NCBI RefSeq assembly: GCF_036026595.1
Contig: NZ_JARZFX010000007.1
Span: 1 to 64,000 of the forward strand
Length of the DNA stretch: 64,000 nt
Source of the DNA: Virgibacillus_P tibetensis
GTDB lineage: Bacteria > Bacillota > Bacilli > Bacillales > Amphibacillaceae
Direction of reading: 5' to 3'
The translations under genes were made by a program, and so were the position numbers. Under the pieces are notes generated by a model. That model had not been told where the DNA came from. It saw nothing but the letters and a program-made list of their open reading frames with translations, and made no database searches. Below are positions 1 to 8,111 of the stretch, in pieces (position 1 is the first letter of the stretch; each line of letters begins with the position of its first letter).

Positions 1-1
1 C

Positions 2-94
2 CAAACCGAACGTCAGTTTGCCTTGAAATTTCTTTTTAATTTCAAACAAAAGCGATTCATCACACATCTGAAGAAGTGGGCTTTCTCGCTTTAA
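2..94 (+). CDS. C-terminal end of an unidentified protein (5' truncated by the window)
   Basis: An open frame enters from the left edge and stops with TAA at 92-94, giving about 30 basic and aromatic residues (…FKQKRFITHLKKWAFSL). A symmetrical terminator follows at once, as expected for the end of a real gene converging on the next one. The remnant is too short to name; a transposase or other basic protein is possible but unproven. Confidence 0.25.
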   Translation, partial: QTERQFALKFLFNFKQKRFITHLKKWAFSL

Positions 95-104
95 ATGCTG
101 TAAT

Positions 105-157
105 AAAAATAGAGAGCGGTATTTGTACTTAACAACAAATAACTGCTCTCTATTTTT
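105..157. terminator. Bidirectional Rho-independent terminator
   Basis: AATAGAGAGC pairs with GCTCTCTATT and the stem can extend through GTATTTGT/ACAAATA. A-runs on the left and T-runs on the right allow it to end transcripts on both strands. It lies between the partial + strand frame and the convergent nucleotidyltransferase gene. Confidence 0.8.
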
Positions 158-734
158 TCATCCATTTTCTAATGATATTCTCTACACGTGCTTCAGAAGA
201 TGCTTTTAACAAATAATCTGTATCCATTATATTTGTATCAGATTTATGAATTTCAAACATTCTTTCAGCCCATTCGAAATCGTCTGTCCAATCCGGGTGA
301 TCGGGGTGTGTAGCAATAGCCGATTCTAATCGATGGATTATTATATCTTCTATTCCTATAACAGATATACACCTTCCGCTTTCTAATTCAACACGCATTA
401 CTTTCTCTATATTTCCTTCTAAAAAGTTAGAAGGTATCTCAATTGCTAATTCCAGTTCCTCATGGTACCAACTACGGCCTTCTTTTTTAAAGCCCAATTC
501 ATTCGTTAAAAGGCTATTGAATTTCTCTCTTCCATCAGTTATCAAATCAATATCATAAGTAGTATAGTTATTTCGTGTGTAAATCTCTACAGAAAATCCG
601 CCAACTATTATAGGGTTAATATTATCATTTTGAAAATACGCTGTTAATAATCCGCATAATTCCAGCATCCTTTCATGCATCGGTAAGTGAATAAGTTTTG
701 TGAATTCCCTTTTCAGTTCATTCAGCTGGATCAT
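150..734 (-). CDS. Nucleotidyltransferase-fold protein (MNT/AbiEii-like), uncharacterised
   Basis: About 194 residues from the ATG at 734, which has AAGGA seven bases upstream; an upstream in-frame TTG at 755 is less convincing. The polymerase-beta fold signature is visible: GGFS at residues 45-48, a conserved Glu at 50, and the acidic DID at 61-63 that would carry metal for NMP transfer. The gene overlaps the preceding small basic gene by 17 nt, so the two are translationally coupled, an arrangement common in toxin-antitoxin and MNT/HEPN-type pairs. The substrate and any toxicity are unknown. It could also be a stand-alone nucleotidyltransferase of the DUF6036 type. Confidence 0.6.
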   Translation of the reverse strand: MIQLNELKREFTKLIHLPMHERMLELCGLLTAYFQNDNINPIIVGGFSVEIYTRNNYTTYDIDLITDGREKFNSLLTNELGFKKEGRSWYHEELELAIEIPSNFLEGNIEKVMRVELESGRCISVIGIEDIIIHRLESAIATHPDHPDWTDDFEWAERMFEIHKSDTNIMDTDYLLKASSEARVENIIRKWMKK

Positions 735-957
735 AGTACATCCTTCGCTTTCCAATCATTTTCATTTTACCTTCGCGCTTTGCTCTTTCTACACTTGCTT
801 TAGTGATTTTCGTTAATGCATTCCGTTCGTCGAGTGACCTGGGTCTATTCCTCCTAATTCTCTGTCTATTATTACGATCTGTTCTTAGTTGGGCATTGAC
901 CTTTTGACGTCGGCTTTGAATATTTCCCTCTATTTGGGTTATCTTCACAGAGCGCAT
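718..957 (-). CDS. Small basic protein, partner of the nucleotidyltransferase gene
   Basis: 79 residues, very rich in Arg and Lys (motifs such as RRNRPRSLDER and KREGKMKMIGKRRMYY) with no membrane segment. The ATG at 957 follows a GGTGG-type ribosome binding site. The basic composition suggests nucleic-acid binding. The stop codon sits inside the start region of the downstream nucleotidyltransferase, so the pair is one transcription and translation unit. No family was recognised. The role as antitoxin or regulator is inference from layout only. Confidence 0.5.
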   Translation of the reverse strand: MRSVKITQIEGNIQSRRQKVNAQLRTDRNNRQRIRRNRPRSLDERNALTKITKASVERAKREGKMKMIGKRRMYYDPAE

Positions 958-1068
958 ATAGCACCACCTTCAAAGTTTTACTTATCTAAATTTTACATTA
1001 TTATATCTATTATATCCATAAACATAGAAATAAGTGCATCATAAAGGCATAAGCTATTTTCTTTTAGA

Positions 1069-1099
1069 AAAAAATAAATACCTGGAAATTAGTCCAGGT
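1069..1099 (-). terminator. Terminator of the sodium-dependent transporter gene
   Basis: On the minus strand ACCTGGA-loop-TCCAGGT is followed by ATTTATTTTTTT, an intrinsic terminator about 90 bases past the transporter stop codon. Confidence 0.7.
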
Positions 1100-1191
1100 T
1101 CGGTGATTATCCTTTTGCGTGCTTTATCATAATCTGTTAGTTACCTCAATGAATAGTTTATCTATAGCCTTGAGGATGCTTTTTACGGGTC

Positions 1192-2535
1192 CTATATTAT
1201 CTCAAATGATTGTAAAAAAATTAGTATAATTGCAAACGGTACAATATAACGGATCAAGAAGTACCATCCCTTAAATACGAACGCTATCTTAGGGGATCCT
1301 TGCACTAACTCGTTAAACACAAGATCTTTTGGAATCTTATATCCAACAAAGAGTGAAATTAATAAAGCACCCAGCGGCATACCTATATTGCTCGTTATAT
1401 AATCTGCAAAATCGAAAATAGATTTCTCCATAATATGTATATCGCTCAAAAACCCAAATGAAAGGGCACTTGGAATTCCAATAACAAAAACAAGCGAACC
1501 AGCTATCAATGTGTATCTGCGCCGTTTATCCTGTCTCCCTTTCATAAAGGCAGCAACTATATTTTCCAATAGGGAAAATGCAGAAGTTAATGTCGCAAAT
1601 AGTAATAGAATGAGAAAGACGGTAAAGAGGATTCCACCGAACACCAACTCATGGAAAACTGCTGGTAAAATAACAAATATTAGTCCAGGACCTTGATCAG
1701 GCGTGTAACCCAATGCAAATACTGCTGGAAAGATAACTAGACCAGCCAACAAAGAGATGAAAATATTTAATGCAGAGATTGTTGCTGCCGATTTCGGCAT
1801 ATTTTCCGTCTCAGGAAGATAGGATGCGTAGGTAACCATGACGGATATCCCGATACTCAAAGCGAAAAAAGATTGACCTAATGCAAGTAAAACTGTTTGT
1901 CCGGTAAGACTGCTAATATCTGGTTTTAATAGAAAAGATACACCCTCCATTGCACCAGGCAGCGTGAGTGAGCGAAATGCCAGTAAGACGAAAAAGACCA
2001 ATAATGCAGGCATCATCCATGTGCTTGCTCTCTCAATTCCCTTTTGGATCCCACCTTGGATTATCGCCATTGTAATAAGCATAAACAGAAGCTGCATTCC
2101 TAATACTTCTACTGGATTTTCAATAATAGAGTCGAAAATGTGTACATAATCGGATTGGACTTTATTGATGAAATACCCATTTAGGCTTCTTGCTAAATAA
2201 GAAAGGATCCAGCCACCAATAACACTATAAAAGGATAAAATAATTAAGGAAACAATTATTCCGAGATATCCTGTTGTTCCCCATAATGTATGAGGTGCTA
2301 ACTTTTTAAAAGCTGAAATAGCATTTGATTGTGCTTTCCTCCCAATAAAAAACTCAGCAAGCAGAATGGGTGCTGCAATTAGTATGGTAAATAGAACAAA
2401 GAGAAGAAAGAAAATCCCGCCTCCATTTGTGCCTGCCATATATGGAAATTTCCATATCGCCCCCAACCCAATTGCTGATCCGGCCGCTGCAAGTATAAAT
2501 CCTGTTTTCGATGTCCATTGATCTTGTTTTTTCAT
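1192..2535 (-). CDS. Sodium-dependent transporter, NSS/SNF family
   Basis: 447 residues with about 11-12 hydrophobic helices. The first helix carries the family signature (GFILAAAGSAIGLGAIWKFP, then NGGG), which forms the Na+ and substrate site in LeuT-type transporters. The family couples inward Na+ movement to uptake of amino acids or related solutes; the substrate cannot be read from sequence. Length matches bacterial members with fewer than 12 TM helices. It sits downstream of a strong terminator, so it probably has its own promoter. A Na+-driven importer fits a salt-adapted host. Confidence 0.88.
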   Translation of the reverse strand: MKKQDQWTSKTGFILAAAGSAIGLGAIWKFPYMAGTNGGGIFFLLFVLFTILIAAPILLAEFFIGRKAQSNAISAFKKLAPHTLWGTTGYLGIIVSLIILSFYSVIGGWILSYLARSLNGYFINKVQSDYVHIFDSIIENPVEVLGMQLLFMLITMAIIQGGIQKGIERASTWMMPALLVFFVLLAFRSLTLPGAMEGVSFLLKPDISSLTGQTVLLALGQSFFALSIGISVMVTYASYLPETENMPKSAATISALNIFISLLAGLVIFPAVFALGYTPDQGPGLIFVILPAVFHELVFGGILFTVFLILLLFATLTSAFSLLENIVAAFMKGRQDKRRRYTLIAGSLVFVIGIPSALSFGFLSDIHIMEKSIFDFADYITSNIGMPLGALLISLFVGYKIPKDLVFNELVQGSPKIAFVFKGWYFLIRYIVPFAIILIFLQSFEII

Positions 2536-2601
2536 GATGTACTACTCCTTCTCGGGTGAATGATCAGCTGTGATTTACTGCTAAACGAAAAAAATGATAA
2601 C

Positions 2602-2649
2602 AAAAAGATGCTATCACGTGTTGATCTATTTCTCAACAGTGATAGCATC
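2602..2649 (-). terminator. Strong terminator between the small membrane protein and the transporter
   Basis: GATGCTATCAC and GTGATAGCATC form an 11-bp stem, with further GTTGA/TCAAC pairing inside, followed on the minus strand by TTTTTG. It ends the transcript of the haem-oxidase-like gene. Confidence 0.85.
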
Positions 2650-2658
2650 CTAATTTCA

Positions 2659-3075
2659 TTATTTCTCTTCTTCCGTCTTCATAAACGTTAATATAGCAAA
2701 AAATAAAAAGCTGATTAATAATATTGTTCCTCCAACAATAAAGTAAACTGTAATGAAGGTATCTCCAAAATCAAAAGGTTTTAAATAATAGAGCCACATT
2801 CCACTTGTTAAACCAATCGATCCGATAATTGCTGTCCATACGTGCAGGGCAGCTAGTTTTTTACTCGAAGGTGTGAAAATCTTATAATAGACAGCCCATG
2901 CGAATAAGCTTAGCCAGCCTACAACTAATATGTGAGCATGTAATGTACGAAACTCATATCCACCTGCGCCTGCCATATGTGATCCCAGGTAAACGCCTAT
3001 AAGTGCAAATACTGCTGAAAGTCGAAGTAAGATTTTACTATAGTTAGTCAACAATTCCCTCTCCTTTAGTTTCAA
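2659..3075 (-). CDS. Small membrane protein resembling haem-copper oxidase subunit I helices
   Basis: 138 residues with four predicted membrane helices. His33 and the pair His46/His48 (in LHAHILVVGW) lie in helix environments like the haem-ligand helices of cytochrome oxidase subunit I or NorB, and such short proteins are often labelled 'cytochrome-c oxidase' in Bacillus. At about a quarter of normal subunit I length it cannot be a full oxidase. It may bind haem or copper or help assembly; this is inference. It is monocistronic, with a strong terminator after it. Confidence 0.6.
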   Translation of the reverse strand: MKLKERELLTNYSKILLRLSAVFALIGVYLGSHMAGAGGYEFRTLHAHILVVGWLSLFAWAVYYKIFTPSSKKLAALHVWTAIIGSIGLTSGMWLYYLKPFDFGDTFITVYFIVGGTILLISFLFFAILTFMKTEEEK

Positions 3076-3127
3076 TTATATTATTTTAAGTATAAGTAAT
3101 TAATATGAACACAGTATGAACACCTGA

Positions 3128-3898
3128 TTACACGAGTTTATCAGGTGAGTCTATTTCCAGCATAATAGGGCAATGGTCGCTTCTGAGTATTTGTGAATGG
3201 ACCTGTGAATCTTTCAGCAAATCTACCAATCTTTCTGAGACAATGAAATAGTCGATTCTCCATCCGACATTTCGTTCTCTGATAGTTTTCATGTACGACC
3301 ACCAGGTGTATATTCCTTCCGTATCAGGGTGAAAGTGACGTAGTGTGTCAATAAAGCCGGTACCTACTATACGGCTCATTTTACCACGCTCTTCTTCTGT
3401 GAAACCTGAGTTACCACGATTGGTTTTATAGTTCTTCAAGTCAATTTCCTGGTGTGCAACATTTAAATCACCACAATATACAACGGGCTTGTCTGCATCA
3501 AGTGATTTCAAGTAACTGTATAGCTCATCCTCCCACTCAAGTCTGTATTCGAGTCTAGTTAAATCTCTTTTTGAATTAGGCGTATACACATTCACTAAAT
3601 AGAACTTTTCAAATTCAAGCGTAATAATTCGCCCCTCATCCTGTTCATTTTCTTCTCCTAGTCCGTAGCTGACCGATAGTGGTTTAACCTTCGTGAATAC
3701 CGCTGTACCAGAGTATCCTTTTTTAATAGCGTAATTCCAATATTGATAATAGCCATCTAACTCTAATTGTATTTGACCTTCTTGTAATTTCGTTTCCTGA
3801 AGGCAGAAAATATCAGCATCCACTTCATGAAAATAATCTAAAAAACCTTTACGGACGCATGCCCGAATTCCATTAACATTCCAAGATACTAGTTTCAT
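3128..3898 (-). CDS. exoA: Exodeoxyribonuclease III / AP endonuclease
   Basis: 256 residues, full length for the ExoA/Xth family of the endonuclease-exonuclease-phosphatase fold. It cuts DNA 5' of abasic sites and trims 3' blocked ends in base excision repair. Visible catalytic residues: Asn7 (SWNVNGIRA), Glu35 (LQETK), Asp144 and Asn146 (CGDLNVAH), and Asp241-His242 (SDHCP) near the C terminus. The ATG at 3898 follows a GGGAG site. The next gene upstream is divergent (GntR/ABC operon), so it has its own promoter in the intervening 220 bases. Confidence 0.95.
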   Translation of the reverse strand: MKLVSWNVNGIRACVRKGFLDYFHEVDADIFCLQETKLQEGQIQLELDGYYQYWNYAIKKGYSGTAVFTKVKPLSVSYGLGEENEQDEGRIITLEFEKFYLVNVYTPNSKRDLTRLEYRLEWEDELYSYLKSLDADKPVVYCGDLNVAHQEIDLKNYKTNRGNSGFTEEERGKMSRIVGTGFIDTLRHFHPDTEGIYTWWSYMKTIRERNVGWRIDYFIVSERLVDLLKDSQVHSQILRSDHCPIMLEIDSPDKLV

Positions 3899-4010
3899 AT
3901 ATAAATTGATGTCTCCCTTTTTTAAAAGTTTTCATGTATTTATTCTAGCATAAATAGTGATTAAGCAAGAGGAATGCGTTCAATACTGTACGAATATATA
4001 AAAATATAGA

Positions 4011-4040
4011 TTGACATAAAAAGTGTATTAAGCATATAAT
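4011..4040 (+). promoter_or_regulatory. SigA-type promoter of the GntR/ABC operon
   Basis: TTGACA (4011-4016), an 18-base spacer and TATAAT (4035-4040) form a near-consensus promoter upstream of the GntR gene. The -10 box lies inside the first palindromic operator, consistent with repression by promoter occlusion. Confidence 0.75.
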
Positions 4041-4043
4041 ACA
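4024..4043. promoter_or_regulatory. Palindromic operator 1 of the GntR/YtrA-type regulator
   Basis: TGTATTA-AGCATA-TAATACA is a perfect 7+7 inverted repeat overlapping the -10 box. YtrA-subfamily GntR proteins are dimers that bind such palindromes in front of their own ABC operons. Confidence 0.7.
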
Positions 4044-4052
4044 TCTTAAAGG

Positions 4053-4072
4053 TGTATTAACCCCTTAATACA
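4053..4072. promoter_or_regulatory. Palindromic operator 2 of the GntR/YtrA-type regulator
   Basis: TGTATTAACCCCTTAATACA is a perfect 8+8 palindrome with the same half-site as operator 1. Its centre is 29 bp from that of operator 1, a little under three helical turns, so two dimers could bind cooperatively on nearly the same face. Confidence 0.7.
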
Positions 4073-4118
4073 AGTAAATCAATAAATACAACGAAGAAAA
4101 AATATAGGAGTTGTTGGT

Positions 4119-4493
4119 ATGAAGGTGAATCTCAATAACCGAGATCCTGTCTATGTTCAAGTGGTCCGACATTTTAAAGAGCAAATTGCAACTGGCATGC
4201 TTGAGCCTGGACAGGAGATTCCATCACGACGTGAATTAGCAAACCAATTAAAGATTAATCCGAATACAGCTCAACGGGCATATAAAGAAATGGAGGAACA
4301 AGGCTTGATCTACACTGAGCGTAATCTGCCAAGTAAGATAACTAAGGATGAAAAAATCCTTGGAGCTGTAAGAGAGGAACTTATTTTACAAGCTGTGGAT
4401 ACTTTTATTGCATCCATCCGTCCAATAAATGTTCCGGTTGATGAAATAGTAGGGCTAATTAAAGAAAAGTATGCAAATGAAAGTAAAGAATAG
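4119..4493 (+). CDS. GntR-family transcriptional regulator, YtrA subfamily
   Basis: 124 residues. The N-terminal winged helix-turn-helix is clear (PSRRELANQLKINPNTAQRA, around residues 36-55), followed by the short all-helical C-terminal part typical of the YtrA subfamily rather than the large effector domains of FadR or HutC. It heads an operon with an ATPase and a permease and has twin palindromes over its promoter, so autorepression is likely. In B. subtilis YtrA responds to cell-wall antibiotics; whether this one shares that signal is inference. Confidence 0.85.
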   Translation: MKVNLNNRDPVYVQVVRHFKEQIATGMLEPGQEIPSRRELANQLKINPNTAQRAYKEMEEQGLIYTERNLPSKITKDEKILGAVREELILQAVDTFIASIRPINVPVDEIVGLIKEKYANESKE

Positions 4494-4504
4494 GAGGGTT
4501 AGGC

Positions 4505-5194
4505 ATGATTGAAGTAAAAGGGATCACGAAGAAGTTTGGACGAAAAAAAGTCTTAAATAGAGTTTCCTTCACAGCGAACAAGGGGGAAATAACGTGTCTT
4601 ATTGGAATAAATGGAGTCGGTAAAACTACTATATTAAATGCAATAATGGCACTTACACCTATTAAAGAGGGTGACATATTGATTGACGGTGAAAAAATTC
4701 ATAAAGGCAGTTATGAAAAAATCACCTTTATCCCTGATGCGATTACAATGCTGCCACAAATGACAATAGCTGAGGCGATGCAGTTTATGCAGGACTTCTA
4801 TAAGAATTGGAATCAGGAACGAGCAAATGACTTACTTGGTTTTTTCAAATTAAATGAGAGTGATCGTATATCAACTCTTTCCAAGGGTAACGCCGCCAAG
4901 GCTAACTTATTACTGGGATTGGCATTGGATGTTGACTATTTATTGATGGATGAGCCATTCTCTGGTATTGATATTTTCAGTCGCGAGCAAATAGCTGAAG
5001 TTTTTACAAGTCACTTAATTGAAGACCGCGGTGTTATTATTACGACACATGAAATTAATGATATTGAACATTTAATTGATAAAGTAGTTTTACTTGATAA
5101 TGGAGTTACCTTAAAAGAATTTAGAACGGAAGAGATACGAGAGAATGAAGGAAAATCTGTGGTAGATGTGATGAGGGAGGTGTATAGGGGATGA
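4505..5194 (+). CDS. ABC transporter ATP-binding protein, YtrB-like
   Basis: 229 residues with Walker A GINGVGKT (34-41), Walker B YLLMDEPF and the switch His in TTHE. The signature motif is LSKGNAAK instead of LSGGQ, a variant seen in YtrB-type ATPases that work with antibiotic-responsive exporters. It starts 11 bases after the GntR gene behind a GGAGGG site and overlaps the permease gene by 4 nt (ATGA). It should power the membrane partner encoded next. Confidence 0.85.
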   Translation: MIEVKGITKKFGRKKVLNRVSFTANKGEITCLIGINGVGKTTILNAIMALTPIKEGDILIDGEKIHKGSYEKITFIPDAITMLPQMTIAEAMQFMQDFYKNWNQERANDLLGFFKLNESDRISTLSKGNAAKANLLLGLALDVDYLLMDEPFSGIDIFSREQIAEVFTSHLIEDRGVIITTHEINDIEHLIDKVVLLDNGVTLKEFRTEEIRENEGKSVVDVMREVYRG

Positions 5195-6021
5195 ACTACC
5201 TTAAGCTGGTTAATTTTGAATTAGGTCGTTTTATTAAAATCTACTTTGTTTTAATAGGTATAACAGTCGTCTCCCAGATTACAGGTGTTATTGTAATTGC
5301 AAACCGTTATTTAAAGGAGGCAAACATAGCTATATATGAAGACCTGATGCCTCAAGCGCAATTCCTGGAAATGTATGGACCAATGAGTTTCTCCAATATT
5401 ACAAGAACATCGTGGTTTATGGGGCCAATTGCATTAAGTATTGCAGCACTGATTTTTTATATTTTTCTTATATGGTATCGTGACTGGTTTGGTAAGAACA
5501 CATTTATTTACCGTTTACTCATGCTACCGACTGCACGTATAAATATCTATCTTGCGAAAGCAACATCCATCTTTTTAATGGTGTTGGGATTAGTCTCCAT
5601 TCAATTAATTTTATTACCAATAGAAAGTACGCTATTAAAGTGGATCGTCCCGAAGAATTTCAGATTGGATATGTCTATTGACGGTATGATTGAGAGTTCT
5701 AAGTTTTTATTTATTCTGTTTCCACCTACTTTTATTGAATTTCTATTACATTATGGTATTGGGTTTATGGCTGTATTCTTGTTATTTACAGCTGTTTTAT
5801 TCGAACGGAGCTTCCGCATAAAGGGTGTTTTTGCAGCAATTCTATATAGTACATTCTCAATTGCTCTATTTATACTCCCACTCTTGTTGGAGGGAATCTA
5901 CGAAGTTGGATACTTTTATCCTGTGGAACTATTACTACTAGAAATTATACTAGGATTATTTGTTATAGGGTTGGCAGTATGGGTTAGTCATTACTTATTA
6001 AATAAAAAAATAACTGTATAA
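5191..6021 (+). CDS. ABC transporter permease subunit of the GntR/Ytr-type operon
   Basis: 276 residues with six predicted membrane segments and a large extracytoplasmic loop (about residues 40-80). This is the layout of ABC-2-like permeases found with YtrB-type ATPases. No substrate-binding protein is encoded nearby, so export or a sensing and detoxifying role is more likely than import. It is coupled to the ATPase gene by a 4-nt overlap. Confidence 0.75.
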   Translation: MNYLKLVNFELGRFIKIYFVLIGITVVSQITGVIVIANRYLKEANIAIYEDLMPQAQFLEMYGPMSFSNITRTSWFMGPIALSIAALIFYIFLIWYRDWFGKNTFIYRLLMLPTARINIYLAKATSIFLMVLGLVSIQLILLPIESTLLKWIVPKNFRLDMSIDGMIESSKFLFILFPPTFIEFLLHYGIGFMAVFLLFTAVLFERSFRIKGVFAAILYSTFSIALFILPLLLEGIYEVGYFYPVELLLLEIILGLFVIGLAVWVSHYLLNKKITV

Positions 6022-6036
6022 AGGGAGGGAGCGGCA

Positions 6037-7263
6037 ATGATTCGATATTGGAAGTTAATTTCAATTGTTTCAGTGATTGTTCTTGCTATCGGAACTTTTT
6101 ATATTCAATCTGCTGTAGCATTAAGTAATTACCCCAGATTTGTGTTTCAAAAAATTAGCGGTGATGAAGAAGAAGTGGAAAACATTAAGCTTCAAGGCAG
6201 TTATCATGATGAAGGGATGCAGGATGGAAATCTTCATATTACTTCTGATGAAACAGTATATTACAATGAACTATCATTTCTGGAACGCCTGGGGGGAGTT
6301 AATCAACCATCCAGAATCACTCGTCTTCGAGAAGAACATCGGAACTTCATGCGTGGGAAGGATAGAGATTTATCAATGCTTTATGATGATGAGTCCATGA
6401 TTGGTTATGCGAATGTAGCAGCAGGTCCATTTGGTTCAGGGAATAGGGATTTTGAAATTAAAGTGGAGGTACTTGATAAAAAATCTAATAGTACAACGAA
6501 GTTTACTGTTGATTTACCAGAAAAAGAAAGATACAGATATGTTTACGTAGAGGATGTGCAGATTGTAAATGGAGAGATGAAAGTAATCACGCGTAATTAT
6601 AGTTACGAAACTAATTCAGATAATACAGAAATGCATTTATATAGTTTAGACATTGGCGGGCAGAAGGTAGTTGGCGATGATGTTTTGATAACATCTTCGG
6701 AGTCGTATGTTGGAGGAGCGTGGTCGGCGGTAGAGTTTCTTGATGAGACCCACAATTTAAGTAGCAGTAAGTATATTGTTTATAATATAAATCACTGGAA
6801 AGATGTACAAGAGAAAGAAGGCAATTACTATCAGGAAAAAGCCGGCAGTGAAATAAGTGCTTATCACATGGAAACGGGTAAACATATACAGTTTGAATTA
6901 CCAGAGGAAATCAGCCAAGCGAATTATAAAGCGTCAGTAGATGGCTCTATAATCTACTTTAGCATAGGGACCGAGACGGGATTTGAAGTAATCGCATTCA
7001 ACATGGATCGCCAAAAAGAAGAGAGCAGCCAGCGATTAGAAATAACAAGGCCAATTGTGGATATAGAAGAAGATCTAATTAAGGTGAAAGATGGAAAAGT
7101 ATATATAAGCAGTTCCAATAAAGCGCCAGACAGGGAGTCGAATATTAGTGTAATTGACCTGGAATCCGGAAAATTATTATACGAAGGATTTATTGAACTG
7201 GAAAAGCAACAATCGAATAGGAATTATAGCTTATATATTCATCAGATGATAGTAGAGAAATAA
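6037..7263 (+). CDS. Membrane-anchored extracytoplasmic protein of the Ytr-type operon, unknown
   Basis: 408 residues with one N-terminal membrane anchor or signal segment (about residues 7-29) and a long hydrophilic remainder. Repeated strand-turn patterns such as LYSLDIGG, AYHMETGK and VIDLESGK recall beta-propeller blades, though this is only pattern reading. It follows the permease by 15 bases with a strong GGGAGGG site and closes the operon. It may be the extracellular partner or sensor of the transporter. No named family was recognised. Confidence 0.55.
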   Translation: MIRYWKLISIVSVIVLAIGTFYIQSAVALSNYPRFVFQKISGDEEEVENIKLQGSYHDEGMQDGNLHITSDETVYYNELSFLERLGGVNQPSRITRLREEHRNFMRGKDRDLSMLYDDESMIGYANVAAGPFGSGNRDFEIKVEVLDKKSNSTTKFTVDLPEKERYRYVYVEDVQIVNGEMKVITRNYSYETNSDNTEMHLYSLDIGGQKVVGDDVLITSSESYVGGAWSAVEFLDETHNLSSSKYIVYNINHWKDVQEKEGNYYQEKAGSEISAYHMETGKHIQFELPEEISQANYKASVDGSIIYFSIGTETGFEVIAFNMDRQKEESSQRLEITRPIVDIEEDLIKVKDGKVYISSSNKAPDRESNISVIDLESGKLLYEGFIELEKQQSNRNYSLYIHQMIVEK

Positions 7264-7315
7264 TGAGGAGGCAGCAGAAAAACAATATGAAGCCTTAAAG
7301 CAGGTTAATACTAAT

Positions 7316-7357
7316 AAAATATGGTTGCCTAGCTAGTTTAGCTATCAACCACATTTT
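7316..7357. terminator. Bidirectional terminator between convergent genes
   Basis: AAAATATGGTTG pairs with CAACCACATTTT (one mismatch) and has a smaller inner stem. It separates the Ytr-type operon from the thioredoxin-like gene and overlaps the end of the latter. Confidence 0.7.
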
Positions 7358-7676
7358 GGTATAGTTTAGTAACCTTCTCTTCAAAAAGATCCATATGAAC
7401 AATCCGTGCTTCCCTTATATATTCCTTCCCATTAACGAAAAGTAACAGAACTGGTACTGTAAAGATTGAAAGGTGACCAGCAATTTGTTCGATTTGCTTA
7501 GTATTGATATGAGCGGTTTGGATCTTTGGATAGTTCTCTAATAGATGTCTAACCTGTGGTAATAATCCATGACAAACGCTGCAATTAGGACGGGAAATGT
7601 ACAGAAAAGCTAACTGGTGTTCCTTGATAAATTGGTCAACCATAGAAATGGTTGTTAATTCTTCAAATTTTTTCAT
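7338..7676 (-). CDS. Thioredoxin-family protein (YdfQ-like)
   Basis: 112 residues, single thioredoxin fold without signal peptide, so cytoplasmic. The redox pair is Cys32 and Cys35 in NCSVC, with a cis-proline loop near FTVPVLLL. The CSVC active site differs from the CGPC of TrxA, so the redox potential or partner set probably differs. Length agrees with B. subtilis YdfQ-type proteins. It is monocistronic. Confidence 0.75.
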   Translation of the reverse strand: MKKFEELTTISMVDQFIKEHQLAFLYISRPNCSVCHGLLPQVRHLLENYPKIQTAHINTKQIEQIAGHLSIFTVPVLLLFVNGKEYIREARIVHMDLFEEKVTKLYQNVVDS

Positions 7677-7806
7677 ACTGTTGCCACACCTTTCTTGTAG
7701 TTGTAGTGGTTATATCATATCTAATGGAATTTCCCGAGGCAATCATGTTTACTCGCAGCCTAAAAAGGATAAACAAATTAAAACGACGAAGTTAGGGTGT
7801 GATAAA

Positions 7807-8022
7807 ATGAGTACCAACAATAAGAATCCAGAAAATAAGAATAGAAGCCAATGGAATGAAGAGAAAAGAACCCCTTTGGATGAAATGGAAAACCAAAAGT
7901 TTGCCGATGATATCCCAATGGAAGATTTAAAAATTGAAAAAAAGGAAGAGAAGAAAAAGCATAAATCGAAAGACGCGTCACAGAGTGAAAGGAAATACAA
8001 AGTCAAAAAAGATGAAGATTAA
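7807..8022 (+). CDS. Small highly charged hydrophilic protein
   Basis: 71 residues starting at ATG 7807 (AGGGTG just upstream). The same frame is open upstream to 7597, but that part runs antisense to the thioredoxin-like gene. The protein is dominated by Lys, Glu, Asp and Asn, lacks Cys and hydrophobic stretches, and resembles intrinsically disordered stress or spore-associated small proteins of Bacillaceae. A strong terminator follows within 10 bases, supporting a real short gene. Function unknown. Confidence 0.55.
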   Translation: MSTNNKNPENKNRSQWNEEKRTPLDEMENQKFADDIPMEDLKIEKKEEKKKHKSKDASQSERKYKVKKDED

Positions 8023-8029
8023 TTATAAG

Positions 8030-8066
8030 AAAAACTCCTAAGTAATTTTATACTTAGGAGTTTTTC
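8030..8066. terminator. Bidirectional terminator
   Basis: AAAAACTCCTAAGTA pairs with TACTTAGGAGTTTTT, an almost perfect long stem with A- and T-tracts at both feet, between the small hydrophilic gene (+) and the coat protein gene (-). Confidence 0.9.
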
Positions 8067-8111
8067 TCTAGAAGTAAGTTTTTTACCTTCCACACTACTA
8101 ATCAAGCAGCT

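Noticed and set aside
3120..3147. CACCTGAT/ATCAGGTG stem at the exoA end
   Set aside because: Overlaps the coding end and has no T-tract, so not called a terminator.
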